From Saccoglossus kowalevskii (Eukaryota; Hemichordata; Enteropneusta; Harrimaniidae): 46,763 nucleotides of DNA. A program made the translations under genes and the position numbers. This document shows, piece after piece, positions 34,827-46,763 of this stretch (positions are counted from its first letter, which is position 1; each line of letters starts with the position of its first letter). The notes under the pieces are model-generated. The model saw nothing but the letters and a program-made list of their open reading frames with translations. It did not search any database and was not told the DNA's origin. The stretch spans positions 571,510-618,272 of the forward strand of contig NW_003120923.1 in assembly GCF_000003605.2 (NCBI RefSeq), written 5' to 3'.

Positions 34827-37800
34827 TGTGTACTATTGTCATTCAGCTAGGAGCTTTCTGATTGGTCGACGAATCGACTTTTCATCCAGGAAGCTTGTAC
34901 AAACTCCCGCTGCACAGACAAAAATCTATCAGTGTGGCAATGGTGTTATTTTTACAATATGATGAATATAAGCCACGCCCATTGCTAGCACACATAGGTC
35001 GAGTTATGATTTGCGCAATTTAATAATGCAGTTCAAACGTTCACACTCACATACACATCTCCACATCAACGCTCAATTGTTTAACGCGACTGTCTCTTTG
35101 GGCGTGTTTTAATAATCAACGTATCCTGCTAGTTTTTAAAAAGTAGTCAAATTCAATTGTTTTAAACGTTACGTCGATTGTTCTAAATTTTAATTGTAGT
35201 GCAATATTGTAATGTATTATTAGGAACACAGTCGAAACAGACAAATCTCAAGGGCGATTCCGACATACACATTAGTCATGCGGAATCACTATTTCCATAT
35301 TACATCAATGAACGCAACCCTTAGACAGAAAGTGGCGTCACTGCATTTAAAAGTCTGAAAACACTAGAGTGATACATTGAATGCATCTTACACGTGGGGA
35401 TACACTACGTTATATAAAGTACATCTCAAAATCGTGGGATGTGTATTCAAACTGTCACGAAGTGGAGATTGTATTTATTTCTTTTGTAACGACTTTTCAA
35501 TCTTCTTCGTGCGCTTGATGTAATTTGCATAACGGAGCGCATTTGATTAGACACAGTTTACTGTTAGTTTACCTCTGTTGTAATTCATATTTTGATTGTT
35601 AATAGGGCAAGGTCAGCTACTACATTTTACTGCTGTGCACATACCCTAGCCCAGAGAACAGCAGACTGTTATGGCATTTATTCGGAGAATCGGGACCGGT
35701 GAAACTAGTTTATACTGTAATATGAAGTTGCATTTTGTCAGATGTTCGAAACCTGTCTGAACCCGGAAAAAATCAGATAGTAATACATTCCTCACACTTA
35801 TAAATAAAAACAGAACAATACATAATATTCTATTGACCCTTTGTGTAAGTTAATAGCGCCGCAATTTGGTCTCAAATTGGATCGAATATCGTGACACTTA
35901 GAGGTTTTTCGCGATATCGATGATAATTATCGTATGTGAAATTACTTCACAGAGAAACACGTGAAAGGCTGACTACAATAATCTGGACGAGTGAAACAAG
36001 TAGCAAGCCGCTTATATCCGATATCACAGTTTCTCATATAATAAATGTCGATTTTTGACATAAGCGAAGACATTTGTTTAATTATCCCATATGTAGACAG
36101 TTCAGTGTAACAAAGCAGTGTACTAATTTTCTGTATCTCTATACCATGTAATAACAAATTCCGGCAATCTGATTAGTCCGTGCAAGCAACGGAGCATTTG
36201 ACATCATGGCTGACTATTGCAAAATAAGTTAATATTTCGGGTTATTTGTGGTTTTACGCAATATTTCTCGAAATATCCACACACTAAAGTTGTGTCCACC
36301 TATTTCGAGCGGCGATTCGTCACGGTTTGTAAACCAACCACGGTTTGAATTGAATTATGATCTGAATGCATCTCCAGTTTATTTCTTAATCACAATAAGG
36401 TGAACTAATGATAATCAATGTACGGCGATTGGTTGTGCAAATGAGCCAAAACGCTCGGCGATCACAAACTACAATCTCTGTTTTAGTTTCCAGCCGTTAG
36501 AAGCTGCAAAATGGATACATGGTATAAACAAAATAGCAAATTGTAATATCGTAGTGTCATTCATGAGATATAACCTATATAATACACAATCTGTCTGTTG
36601 ATAACATCAGCTGATTATCATTATATATCAAATCTTAATTTGTGTAAATATTTAAGTCTAAAATATATTAATAAATTAAACTTTTTTAAATAAAATTACT
36701 GCAAAATACAGATTGGGGAGCATATGAAATTTTTACATTCTCTATTTAAGAAAGCTCGTTTCTAACATGGTATGGTGGGCAATATTACTGCCAAATGCAC
36801 TGTCCAAAGAGAAAATTAGTTTACAGCTGTTAATTTCCACATTGTAATTACGAATTACAGTATCCAACGAAATAACAGTCACGCAAATGTGACGTCATTG
36901 CTAAGCAATCATGCTACACACCTTTCATGAAAGAGATAACCTTTTGTTTGTGGTGTATTTCCGAGTGGAAGGGGATACAAAATAGCCTACATGTGCTCAT
37001 TTTTAATATTATTCTGATATGATGTTGAAGTATGTTACGTGCTGTATAATATTGTCTATATTATGTTGCAAAACCTTTCCGTGTAAATTAATTACCTTGT
37101 GTTATGTAACAAACGTAATAGTCACGGCTTTGAACTGACATCCGGGTCAGACGAGTCTTGTAAATTGTTGAAAAGTATCACCAGCTTGGGACGTTATCAA
37201 TTCGCTGAATCACAAGGAGAGTTTACCGATCAACGAGTTGAAGATAACTTTAGAACAAAATCAAAATTGTCATAAGGACCTTTCGTTTTTGTATATATGA
37301 GAAGTAACTTTGTACTGCACTATGAAATAATTTACATTTTTATGAGAACATTTAAATTAAATTAGAAACTATTGGTGACAACCTTTTGGCGACACGAGTA
37401 TGGTTGATGCACGTATAAATAGTGTTGGACATACTACTAAGTATACACTGTAAATGTTCGAATATGTTGCTATGACGACATTTTGATATTCACGACAAGA
37501 ACCGAATATTTTATAAAGCTTGAGTAAAAGTAAACACCAACAGTCTAAATTTTAATTGAATTCACTGGAGGCAACAGAGAGCCTCATCATGACGTGAAGA
37601 ATAATTCACGCTAATAAATAGGTCAAATACATTGCTTACATTAATATAAATAATTCAAAATAAATTCAAATTTAAGGTAAAGATTTGATTGTTATAAAGT
37701 GTTAGAATTAATTATGTATTATTTACTTTTAATTATGTTCGACACATTGTAATTTGAAAACTAAACGTATTATCGAAAACACCAGACGCTCTATTGCAGA

Positions 37801-37848
37801 TGAACTACCACTACAATAAGTTACAGCGTGCCGTAATTTTGCGTCAGT

Positions 37849-37908
37849 CGATACTCCAGCTGTACTGTCTTTGTGCAAACTTTGAGGTATCCTCGAAAAT
37901 AACCTCAA
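37849..37908. mobile_element. Half copy of the 18.7-kb foldback element
   Basis: ACTCCAGCTGTACTGTCTTT through CTTTGAGGTATCCTCG matches the reverse complement of the left arm at 18731-18780. Just upstream, CGTGCCGTAATTTT (about 37828) matches the complement of 18996-19009. The unit therefore probably included both the palindrome and the nearby hairpins. Confidence 0.6.
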
Positions 37909-39273
37909 ATTATTTTTTGCATTTTCTAACAATTTGAGTGTGTTATGTCCACCCCCTAGAGTCAATAATTTTAAAATATATAAGAAAGACATTTTGTAAG
38001 TGTGCTAAGTGCCTATTGATCTATGAACCTGCATCTATAAATATTAAATAATAATAGTGTCACGTGCACATATGTCAATTGCACGCGTGCGTTTACTGTA
38101 ACACTGCCCAAAACCTTACATTTTATAGAAAAAAGTTAGTATATGCAAGATTAAACTATTAATTTGCCAACTGTGCATGCTCCGAATGAGATTAGTTAGG
38201 AGTATACACAATAAAATTCCGTATCTTAGCGTGATCTCTGTGGGTATCAAGAGATTGGTTTAATATAAAGCAATTACGCGTTGTATTCGCTGCGCGTTTA
38301 TATCAGTACGATTACATGTGAACACGTACATATGTCAGAAACACCGTGCACAACGCACAGTATGCCCTTGGCAGTTACTGTATTGATACATGAGTAAAAG
38401 TATATGTTAAGGTCAATCACGTCACTCGCTCAAAAAAAAACAACAACATACCAATATTGCTTCTCGCATTAAAACATGTTATCTTTGGTATTAGCCGCGA
38501 ATGAATTCTTTATTATATGGGAAACTGCATCCGTACATTAGCCTCGAAACTGACCAAAAGATAGAAGACGAGCTCAAAAGCGTATTCGAGGAATGCAGCA
38601 GAATTGTGCCGAATTGTTGACTGAAAATATATTAAAACTAGCGAATGTATTTCCTGATATATTGCTATGTACTGAATAAATAAATGTTGCAAACAATTGA
38701 CACATTAAGAACCGCCCGAGCGTGTTACCAACAATTTTAGCGTTGGTCGAAAATGAATAAAGTATAGCGAATCAGAATAGTTCCGTTGTCTATATCGATA
38801 ACGATTACGTAAATTTATACTACAAAGTGACCAGCACTGGCACGGTTGTAGGAAAAAGGGTAGTATCTCTTAATTCGTAGCGTAGCGCTTTTTGTGCCAT
38901 TGCTATTTTTAGCCTTAGGTAAAAATTATAACACAAAGTGAAAGCTATAGCACAATGATGATTTGATACGGCACAATTTGCCCGCCGCTCAAACAATGTG
39001 ACACCTCGAATAACACAGTAGCTTATATGATAATAAGAGTATTGGTGGTTGATATTACACAAGCCCGTTATATGTGACATATTTTCGTCTATTTACAATA
39101 ACACTTCATATACCTACAGTAAATTGTAAAATAAATTGCAAGCCAGAAGGGGAATTTCTATCAATATAATTTGCACAACGTTTACATACTAGTTTAATTA
39201 CACATATAATCGTGGATAAGAGTCAAAGCCGTCGACAATACAAGAATCAGAAGGGAAAGATGGATCAATTCTT

Positions 39274-39495
39274 ATGAATCAACTATTAATTTCTAGGTAT
39301 ATGAGACGACATATTGTTTACGAAAATGGGGAAGGGATATTACTGTATGAATTATTGACTTTTCTTGATGAAAATCAATTGTTTGCATCGATTAGGCATA
39401 CCTTGCTGACCAAAATCACACGCGCCGTAATTCCTTCAAACAGTATTGAAAACACCAAGAAACGTAGACTTGATCCCGACGAGTCACACATATAG
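39274..39495 (+). CDS. Hypothetical 73-residue ORF (open frame extends upstream to about 39206)
   Basis: The product is unrecognised. The sequence looks protein-like (HIVYENGEGILLYELLTFLD, then ENQLFASIRHTLLTKITRAV) and ends with a basic KKRR cluster and DPDESHI. No domain or convincing splice site defines it. It may be an exon of an unknown gene, an eroded mobile-element ORF or chance. Confidence 0.25.
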   Translation: MNQLLISRYMRRHIVYENGEGILLYELLTFLDENQLFASIRHTLLTKITRAVIPSNSIENTKKRRLDPDESHI

Positions 39496-42400
39496 GAATG
39501 CTGTTTTCACATTATTTGAGTTACACATTTAACACGCTGGTAATACGCCAAATTGATTCTCTGATCTGTAGAAATAGAGAGGATATGCACACAACGAAAC
39601 TACGTGATCGAATTAGGTGAATCGATCGATATGTCATTACAATTTACTGAATGATATTGACTGTTATAAAAAAAATCCAAACCTGTTCTGGTCACTGCTA
39701 TATTGTTGTTATATACATGGACTAGTCACTATGACGCTGATCTCGAAGTGCGGCTGCCGTCGACACATGTCATGTTCACAATGCTGCTTCGTATAATGTT
39801 GAATATTGATCAAGTGCTCTAGCCTATTATAATAATAATAATTTACGAAAATAAATCATTGCTATCTCAGTGCGCTCTGATCATGGGAATCGGATATTTG
39901 TACAGTACAGTACCCAGATTAATTGCCGCTTAAATGACAACCTTCATACATCAATGCATGACTTTTACTCGAACCACGCACGTTTTCGCATTGTTAGAGT
40001 AAAAACATTTTAATGACTGACGAACTGACTATCACGGTGTAGTGCACATGCTCATTTTGATATTTTGTCTACTTCATTACTAAAGTAAAAAACAACTCTC
40101 TATGTGTTTTGTCTTTCCAGTTAATTGAATAAGTATAACGGTAACCTTCGTCGTTTGCAGGAATGAAACATGGCCTAAATACTCGTGACATCGCAACAAA
40201 ACCGTCAATTATTGAGTTTTACGACTGATGATCTGATGACAATTAAATGGTCTGTTTGGCGGAATATTGTTACGCTCATTAGTAATCTGTCGAAGCGTAG
40301 CCTTCTCTGATAATCTATGTAAATTGGTGGGAAAACTAGTATTATATAACTGGCATTAAATTTGCCACTCAATAAATAATTCAAGCGAGAAAAGTGATAT
40401 TACTCAGCTCGTTTCAAATAACAAAAGCATTATGTATCAAGTGAAATATTAGAAATACAGTGATCAGCGTGTTTCCTGAATCTACTTAATTTATATCGAA
40501 ATTATCGTTCATTGCCGCTGTATCAGATGTAAATATCAGGTCTTTTCAACACATAACATAATCAGATACGGCTATCATTATAGAGATGGTAGCGTGTCTT
40601 TTTTTTCTTTCTTGTCCGTGTGGGGTTGTTCATACTCACAGACCAATTGAAATTAAACATATAATTGTAATTGTAGTTGTAATATCGAGAAACCATGCAA
40701 GCTGCGATCACCACAAGGATATATACAGAAAGTGTAACACCACTTTACGATAAAGAAAGCGAGTACATGTTGTCATTCTAAATATGCTCTTCTTTTTGTG
40801 ATAGGAGGTGAAGTTAACGAAGAAAAAGAACAAACAAATAGTTAATGTATGAGTAACACACATTAGGAGTCTATAAAAATGTTTTGAACATCCATGAGAT
40901 GAAAATTGCGAAGAACCCACATAGTGCCCATGGCCATATTTGCTAATTTGCATACATTCAACTAGACTACCATACAACGACACCCATAACTGAAGTTTTT
41001 TTAATTATTTAAAATGCAACATTCTTATTGAAAGGCACTGGAATGTCTCTAGAACTACTCATATAGTCATTTAAACATTCAATATCTGTATAAATTTAGT
41101 ATTCGTTTGTGTACAAGATGTTTATTACGTCTAAAATTTAGAATATATAGTCTGTGTATGACTATGTTGTTACCTGCCGTCTATGAATACGTATGTAGGG
41201 GCAATCGCCACACATTCAGGCAATAATATAATATGTGCACAAAAGACTTAGTAATTTCATCTTACAGCCAACAAGTATTGGATATTGAATTAATACTCTT
41301 TCATGACTTATTTTTATTAGGGTATTCCTATTTTCGGTAATGACAAGCTTGTGATTATGTGTATAACCATTGTTGAAGATTTTATCTTCGATGAATGCAC
41401 TGCAAAGTATATTAATTACCTCTTCAATTCGTTATGACAACGTTCGGTGGAGGCAAAATTGTATGCAGATACTCATCGTATTTACGTCTGTAATTCGATC
41501 AGTTATAATATGTGTGATGAAGTGTGTAAACAGACCAAAAAAGATATAAACATTAACAAAATCTATTTTTATCTAAATATAGAAGTTATCAATAATATCT
41601 TTAATCTACCTACTTTAATGGACTACCAAGAAGGCAGCTGCCCCATCAAGTACACCACATTTTATATTTTATGATGTATTTCTATTTATGACTGTGTGAA
41701 TAATGTTCAATATCACACTGCTATTTCGAGTTATATACTTTTTAAACTTGCAAAACATTGATATAGATGAATGACTAACACATCAAGGTTCACAAATCCA
41801 GTCTATATAAAGTTACGTAAAACCATGAGGCGTATTGTACCATTAGGAAACAGGTAGTAATAAATTTGAAACTGGTATAAATCACAGATGATACGGGTGT
41901 ACCTATCCACATAAGAAAAATTACAATATTCACGAAAAATAAAATTGACATCGGAGAGACGAGACAATGACAAATAACATGTGTGTACATGTATGTTCTT
42001 TCAGGAAGAGACACAGTTGCATTTAATTTCAAGCCAAAGTCTTGTCATCAACAAACAAACCTGGCAAATCTAGTGGGGGTATTCTGAATCAACAAAGTGT
42101 AGATGTTCAAGAACAAAACTACCATGTATGTAATTCTATGAATGTCTACAAACCCACACGCTTAATTAGAAAGTATTAACTATGGAATAAGTGTGTGAAC
42201 GGCTTCTTTCCAATGTTGCATGTATAATTCTTAAAAAAAACTTGCATAGTCATTTTACCTCATTTTTTACTATTAATTATGTCACAATCGTGTCACAATT
42301 CTTTTAACAGGATTATCAAATTTCAACAAAGATGGCTGCCAATGTGCTTACCCACGTTGTAGTGTAGCTGCGTGAGAATATCATCTGAATTGCATGAATT

Positions 42401-43452
42401 ATATTTTCTCTAAAGGTATGTTCATAAGCTACATGAAAACATTTAGATCATGTTAGCAGGCATTTTGTTCAGTTTTCTATCAATGGGGAATGTACAACAG
42501 CATGTATTTATTCTCCTCATATAACTTGTATATATATCGCCAAACCTCGAACTGTGATAATATGTTGATCTATCATAAATAAATTTATTAGATGGATGCT
42601 TCAAGTAACCAAATTTGTACGTGCACATGTGTACATAATCTATACCTGTTAACAAGTGCCGCCACGTAAATAACAATTTATTCAGTTACCAGTAATTAGA
42701 CGTTTGTTTTAAAGTAATAAAACCCATTGACATTGGACTAAATGAAATTGTGAAGAAAATTTAAAATCACGTTATAAGATTGAGACAATACAAATTGACC
42801 TAATTGAGTACACCTAATATGTGTGTAAAACTGATAGTCTATATTGAACTTGCATACGCATAACTAAAGGCCACAGCCGTGTGTCTGGCCATGTCTATAG
42901 GCCACAATCCTGTATTGGAGTTTGGCTATTTCATAACCGTGTGTGACGTACACGCTATGATGCCGCCGCTATCAAAATATTTCGTACATATACATTTGTG
43001 TACGAATATACTATTCATAATTCTGACATGCATGCAAGTTTGGCATGGGGAAGCCTGTTATATTGAGATAAGATATGTGACGGAGAGTAGGATGATGAAC
43101 CATAGCTGAGAGGTTATTATTAGTACAAAGCTATATATTTTGCCTCATAAAAAACAGTATATTTTGTAGTTGTATACGATCTTGACTATTTTGAAAGTTT
43201 ACAAATTACAGCGTAGTTAATTTAGATTAGGTTGCATTAATGATAAAAAAAGTCAATAAAACAACTGTGGCTAATCAATACATTTGCCTTACATGTCGTA
43301 TTGCGTAGAATATGCAATATCTGGTAATTATACAATGCAGATCATTAATATAATTCATGCTAATAGGTGACAATTTTCAAAAATAATTACAGAACTTACA
43401 AACAACATTAGTACCTTCCAGTTTCTGACAAACACCGTTATAACTTTTAACT

Positions 43453-44166
43453 AAACAAAATCCTGACGGCCATCTTGAGTTATGCAAATAAAATATAATT
43501 ATGCAAATATAGAATGTTCAAATCACCGCATGATTTCAGTAGAAACTTGGCTTTTCAAATCACTAAAAATGTTAATTAGAGATGGAATGTTACGATAACT
43601 ATTTTAGATTTGTGCAAATTAGCAAAATTTTCCAAAAAACGAAAATTGTATATTTATTTCAGACAATTACAAAATTGCGCACTGGATTTAATTAATCTTT
43701 TCTCGCAAAATCAAACAAAATCCTGACGGCCATCTTGAGTTATGCAAATAAAATATAATTATGCAAATATAGAATGTTCAAATCACCGCATGATTTCAGT
43801 AGAAACTTGGCTTTTCAAATCACTAAAAATGTTAATTAGAGATGGAATGTTATGATAACTATTTTAGATTTGTGCAAATTAGCAAAATTTTCCAAAAAAC
43901 GAAAATTGTATATTTATTTCAGACAATTACAAAATTGCGCACTGGATTTAATTAATCTTTTCTCGCAAAATCAAACAAAATCCTGACGGCCATCTTGAGT
44001 TATGCAAATAAAATATAATTATGCAAATATAGAATGTTCAAATCACCGCATGATTTCAGTAGAAACTTGGCTTTTCAAATCACTAAAAATGTTAATTAGA
44101 GATGGAATGTTATGATAACTATTTTAGATTTGTGCAAATTAGCAAAATTTTCCAAAAAACGAAAAT
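43453..44166. repeat. 260-bp tandem repeat, about 2.7 near-identical copies
   Basis: Units start at 43453, 43713 and 43973 with AAACAAAATCCTGACGGCCA. The last ends at CGAAAAT, about 44166. The only difference I saw is TTACGATAA in copy 1 against TTATGATAA in copies 2 and 3. Each unit holds two perfect ATGCAAAT octamers 19 bp apart (43482, 43501, 43742, 43761, 44002, 44021), a GTGCAAAT and a GGCCATCTTGAG. Near-identity means recent duplication or an assembly artefact. Confidence 0.97.
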
Positions 44167-46450
44167 CCATTAAAATTTTTTACATTATTTCTGAGATTAC
44201 GATTTAACTATTGTTTTTTAAAAACTCGCATTTCTAGTTTTGCGTCGACTGTATTAAGTGTTAACTTCGATTCGTTCATATGTGTGAACGTTTCAAAATA
44301 TCATTTTTTTTTCACGTCACAAATAGCAATGTGTTTAATAACACACGCTTCTCTCAACCCAATAACAATCTATAGAAATCATATTCTATTTATCTTTCCC
44401 ATTCCCCAATTAAAATTCATGTTTTAATCACACAAAAAAAAACATTTATTTTACAGTTTACTGAGCAGTCAATTATATTAATAAATGTGACGCCGTTGTG
44501 CGTTCTGTCAACGGGACAAACACAATCGTGACATTTCAACAAAAGAGAATATTACGCGAGTGAAAAGAGTTGATACAAATAAATGATCAGAGGAGAATAA
44601 TGAAGGTTATTATGAACATAATATAATTGCACAGTGAGTGTGGCGCAGTGAAAAGTGCGTCTTCCTAACAATGGCAAAGCGCTTGCCGGGATCGCAAGTT
44701 CGAATCACGTGTCAGTGGTGTAATGTATGCATGTCCGTTTCCTTTAATTACATTATGAATGCAATTAATTTAAGCGACTCGGATGTTGATGATGTAAATT
44801 TCAAGTGTTCTCTAAAGATACAAATTTGATGTTTCCGTGTTAGTTTGTATTATTCTATATGCGTGTATGTCGAGACAAGGAAATAAGGAACACTTACAAT
44901 TTTGTCCCTTTGTTCACCTTCCCATTACATGTTTATTGATGCTTCCGGTAGATAGATGCTTTTATTGTTCGCCTTTACTCTCATCCAAAGGATCTTTCCT
45001 GTAGAAGAAATTACAAAGTGAACAGTGTTTTCGTGATTTTAAAAATCAATGCGTTGCTATTCAATAAGATTAATGATTAGATGTCTCGTGTTCACCAGAA
45101 TACAAATTATGCCTTGGATTTTCACAATAATATAGAAAGTTTATTTTTCTAAAGCTCTCTATGTTTGTACGTTACGTCAGAAACCTATTCATATATGCAA
45201 ATACCCAGAATTCATTCATTTTTTAGTAAATTGTGGGGGTCACCAGCCTAATTTCGAAAAAAAAATGTATTTTAGATTATAGTGGTCATTTTGTGAGTAT
45301 TTTAATGCTTTTATCAAGGGTTTTCCTTGACTATCTTTAGCTTTGTTAAAGACATACGGTACTCCCTATACTACAATGTAAATCCTATAAAAAATACAAT
45401 GATGCCAAAAACCTGACCTGATAAACAATTTGGACGCTTCTGTAACTTATAAAAACATAGAGAAATTGCGATACACTCGATCATTCTAAATAAAACAGCA
45501 ATTGATAATAAGTCTCACTGAAAAAACAGTAGTCAGGTTCAGTCTTGCTAAAAATATTTACTTGGTTGGCTCTCGATAGCGTATGCTAGGATTTAAAATC
45601 AAATGAACGATCACCGACACCTAACATCTCGTTGACAAAGCTAAAATCAATATAAACACTCTCAGATCGTCTTACTATGAATATGTAAGGAAAACCACGA
45701 ACTTATTTATCTACCAACAAGCAGGAACATGTGTTTCTTTGTGAGACGATCGTCGAGTGTTTACACGGAAAAATGAACAGTCATGTGCATAGCTTCCGCT
45801 TTCGAAGAAGACAACAGCAAACGCTAAGCTGCTATTTAAATCACATGTAATCGCTCATTTGTAGTGAAACTTACTAATCGCAACGCTTTGTGAATGCAAT
45901 GTTGGGTGTCGATGTCGCAAAATGCAACAGGGGTCTGCTTTAAATCGACGATTGAAACTTTATTTTCGATTTTTAATGTGTGCAGTCTTTGTATTCATTT
46001 GCGAATACGTTCCATTATATTCACTAGTTGTGACTAAAGTGTTGATCAGTATTAGCTATAGTTATGTAGAACTGAAGGGTTAAATTCGACACGGCCAACC
46101 TTTTTTTAATAAAATATTTTGAATTGTCACCCGAAAAGTGTAATAATCGCAGTATACAGTCTCTGAATTTGTAATCTAAATTGGTCATATGACGACTGGA
46201 ACGGACGAATGGATGAGGACATATACAAATAAATGCACGATGTACGCATAAAATATGACACATTTAGAAATGAAAATTCGTTGTGTAATAATGCAAGATA
46301 ATATGTTCACTGCATTAAAATATATGACACAATAATTATTATTATTTATTAGCATCATTTTCATATTACGCTGCTGACCATGTGCTTACACTAAAAGCCA
46401 GCGGTATTTTTTATATAACACAAATCAAAACACAAAATAATATGTAATAT
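44167..46450. other. Intergenic DNA to near the right edge
   Basis: Apart from the SINE-like relic, I see only AT-rich noncoding sequence with no gene signature on either strand. Confidence 0.4.
44634..44712 (+). repeat. tRNA-derived SINE-like relic
   Basis: GTGTGGCGCAGTGAAAAGTG resembles a polymerase III A-box, and GATCGCAAGTTCGAATCAC resembles a B-box at the right spacing. Between them GTCTTCCTAACAATGG replaces a proper anticodon stem, so no cloverleaf forms. It is best read as the head of a tRNA-derived SINE; its body and tail are not distinct. Confidence 0.6.
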
Positions 46451-46455
46451 GTATA

Positions 46456-46668
46456 TAGTTTGTAAAATGTGATACGAATACACAGTTTGTAATGCTGCGG
46501 TTGAATAGTGTGTAATATGGAAATGCGATTGTATATAATTTGTATTATATGGTACGATTGCATAGTTTTTAATTTATGTGACTAATTGCATAGTTTGTAA
46601 ACTATTTAATTCAATTGTAAAGTTTGTAACATGTGTGTAACATTACAAACTATACAATTGCATAGTTT
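46456..46668. repeat. Degenerate minisatellite, period about 27-29 bp
   Basis: About seven units share TAGTTTGTAATATG followed by TACGATTGCA-like sequence. The last part turns into the inverse (ACAAACTATACAATTG, about 46644-46659), so the array ends in an inverted copy. Confidence 0.8.
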
Positions 46669-46763
46669 TGACCTTATGTCGCCGATCAGTCAACGCTTCA
46701 AAAACTGACTACGACCATTTTGGAGGACATACTCTGTAATAGTGAAGAGTTAACTAAAATAAA

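Larger units (their letters stand above)
34827..43452. other. 8.6 kb without a recognisable gene
   Basis: This is AT-rich DNA upstream of the cyclase. I read both strands and found no family signature. Contents worth noting are the half foldback element at 37849-37908 and the ORF at 39274-39495. There is also a short AAT run near 39829. It could hold distal cyclase regulatory sites or a noncoding first exon. Confidence 0.45.

Overview
The window is animal nuclear DNA. It is AT-rich, intron-rich and full of decayed transposons, and it has no operons, Shine-Dalgarno sites or CRISPR arrays. Two genes could be rebuilt exon by exon from splice sites and protein families. The organism looks like a non-insect, non-nematode invertebrate. 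The reasons are a selenocysteine glutathione peroxidase (a gene type mostly lost in insects and nematodes) and a receptor guanylate cyclase whose ectodomain resembles invertebrate deuterostome or marine-invertebrate receptors more than mammalian NPRs. I cannot name the species.

Layout. (1) 1-7.7 kb, minus strand: two tandem copies of a GPx1/2-type selenoprotein glutathione peroxidase. Copy B (7652-6425) is complete in two exons. Copy A (1060-686) shows only its first exon, and the rest lies beyond the left edge. Both carry an in-frame TGA at the catalytic selenocysteine. Between them is noncoding DNA with a diverged tandem repeat, a multi-hairpin palindrome and two unassigned ORFs. (2) 7.7-16.3 kb: transposon graveyard with a GC-rich inverted-repeat element, a broken mariner (9975-11759, 588 Ns inside), a dead non-LTR retrotransposon reverse transcriptase (about 14515-14040, minus) and a cluster of semi-palindromic motifs. 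(3) 16.3-34.6 kb, minus strand: a complete 20-exon receptor-type guanylate cyclase, predicted 1059 residues, with every splice phase compatible. Its introns hold a foldback element, hairpins and a 97-base gap. (4) 34.6-46.8 kb: no recognisable gene. It holds the probable promoter side of the cyclase, a 260-bp tandem repeat carrying six perfect POU octamers, a tRNA-derived SINE-like relic and a second minisatellite at the right edge.

Function. The cyclase is a single-pass membrane receptor that should make cGMP when an extracellular ligand binds. The peroxidases reduce hydrogen peroxide and organic hydroperoxides with glutathione. Nothing in the sequence links the two genes functionally. No convincing SECIS element was found by eye in the 3' region of GPx copy B, which is the main open question for that locus.
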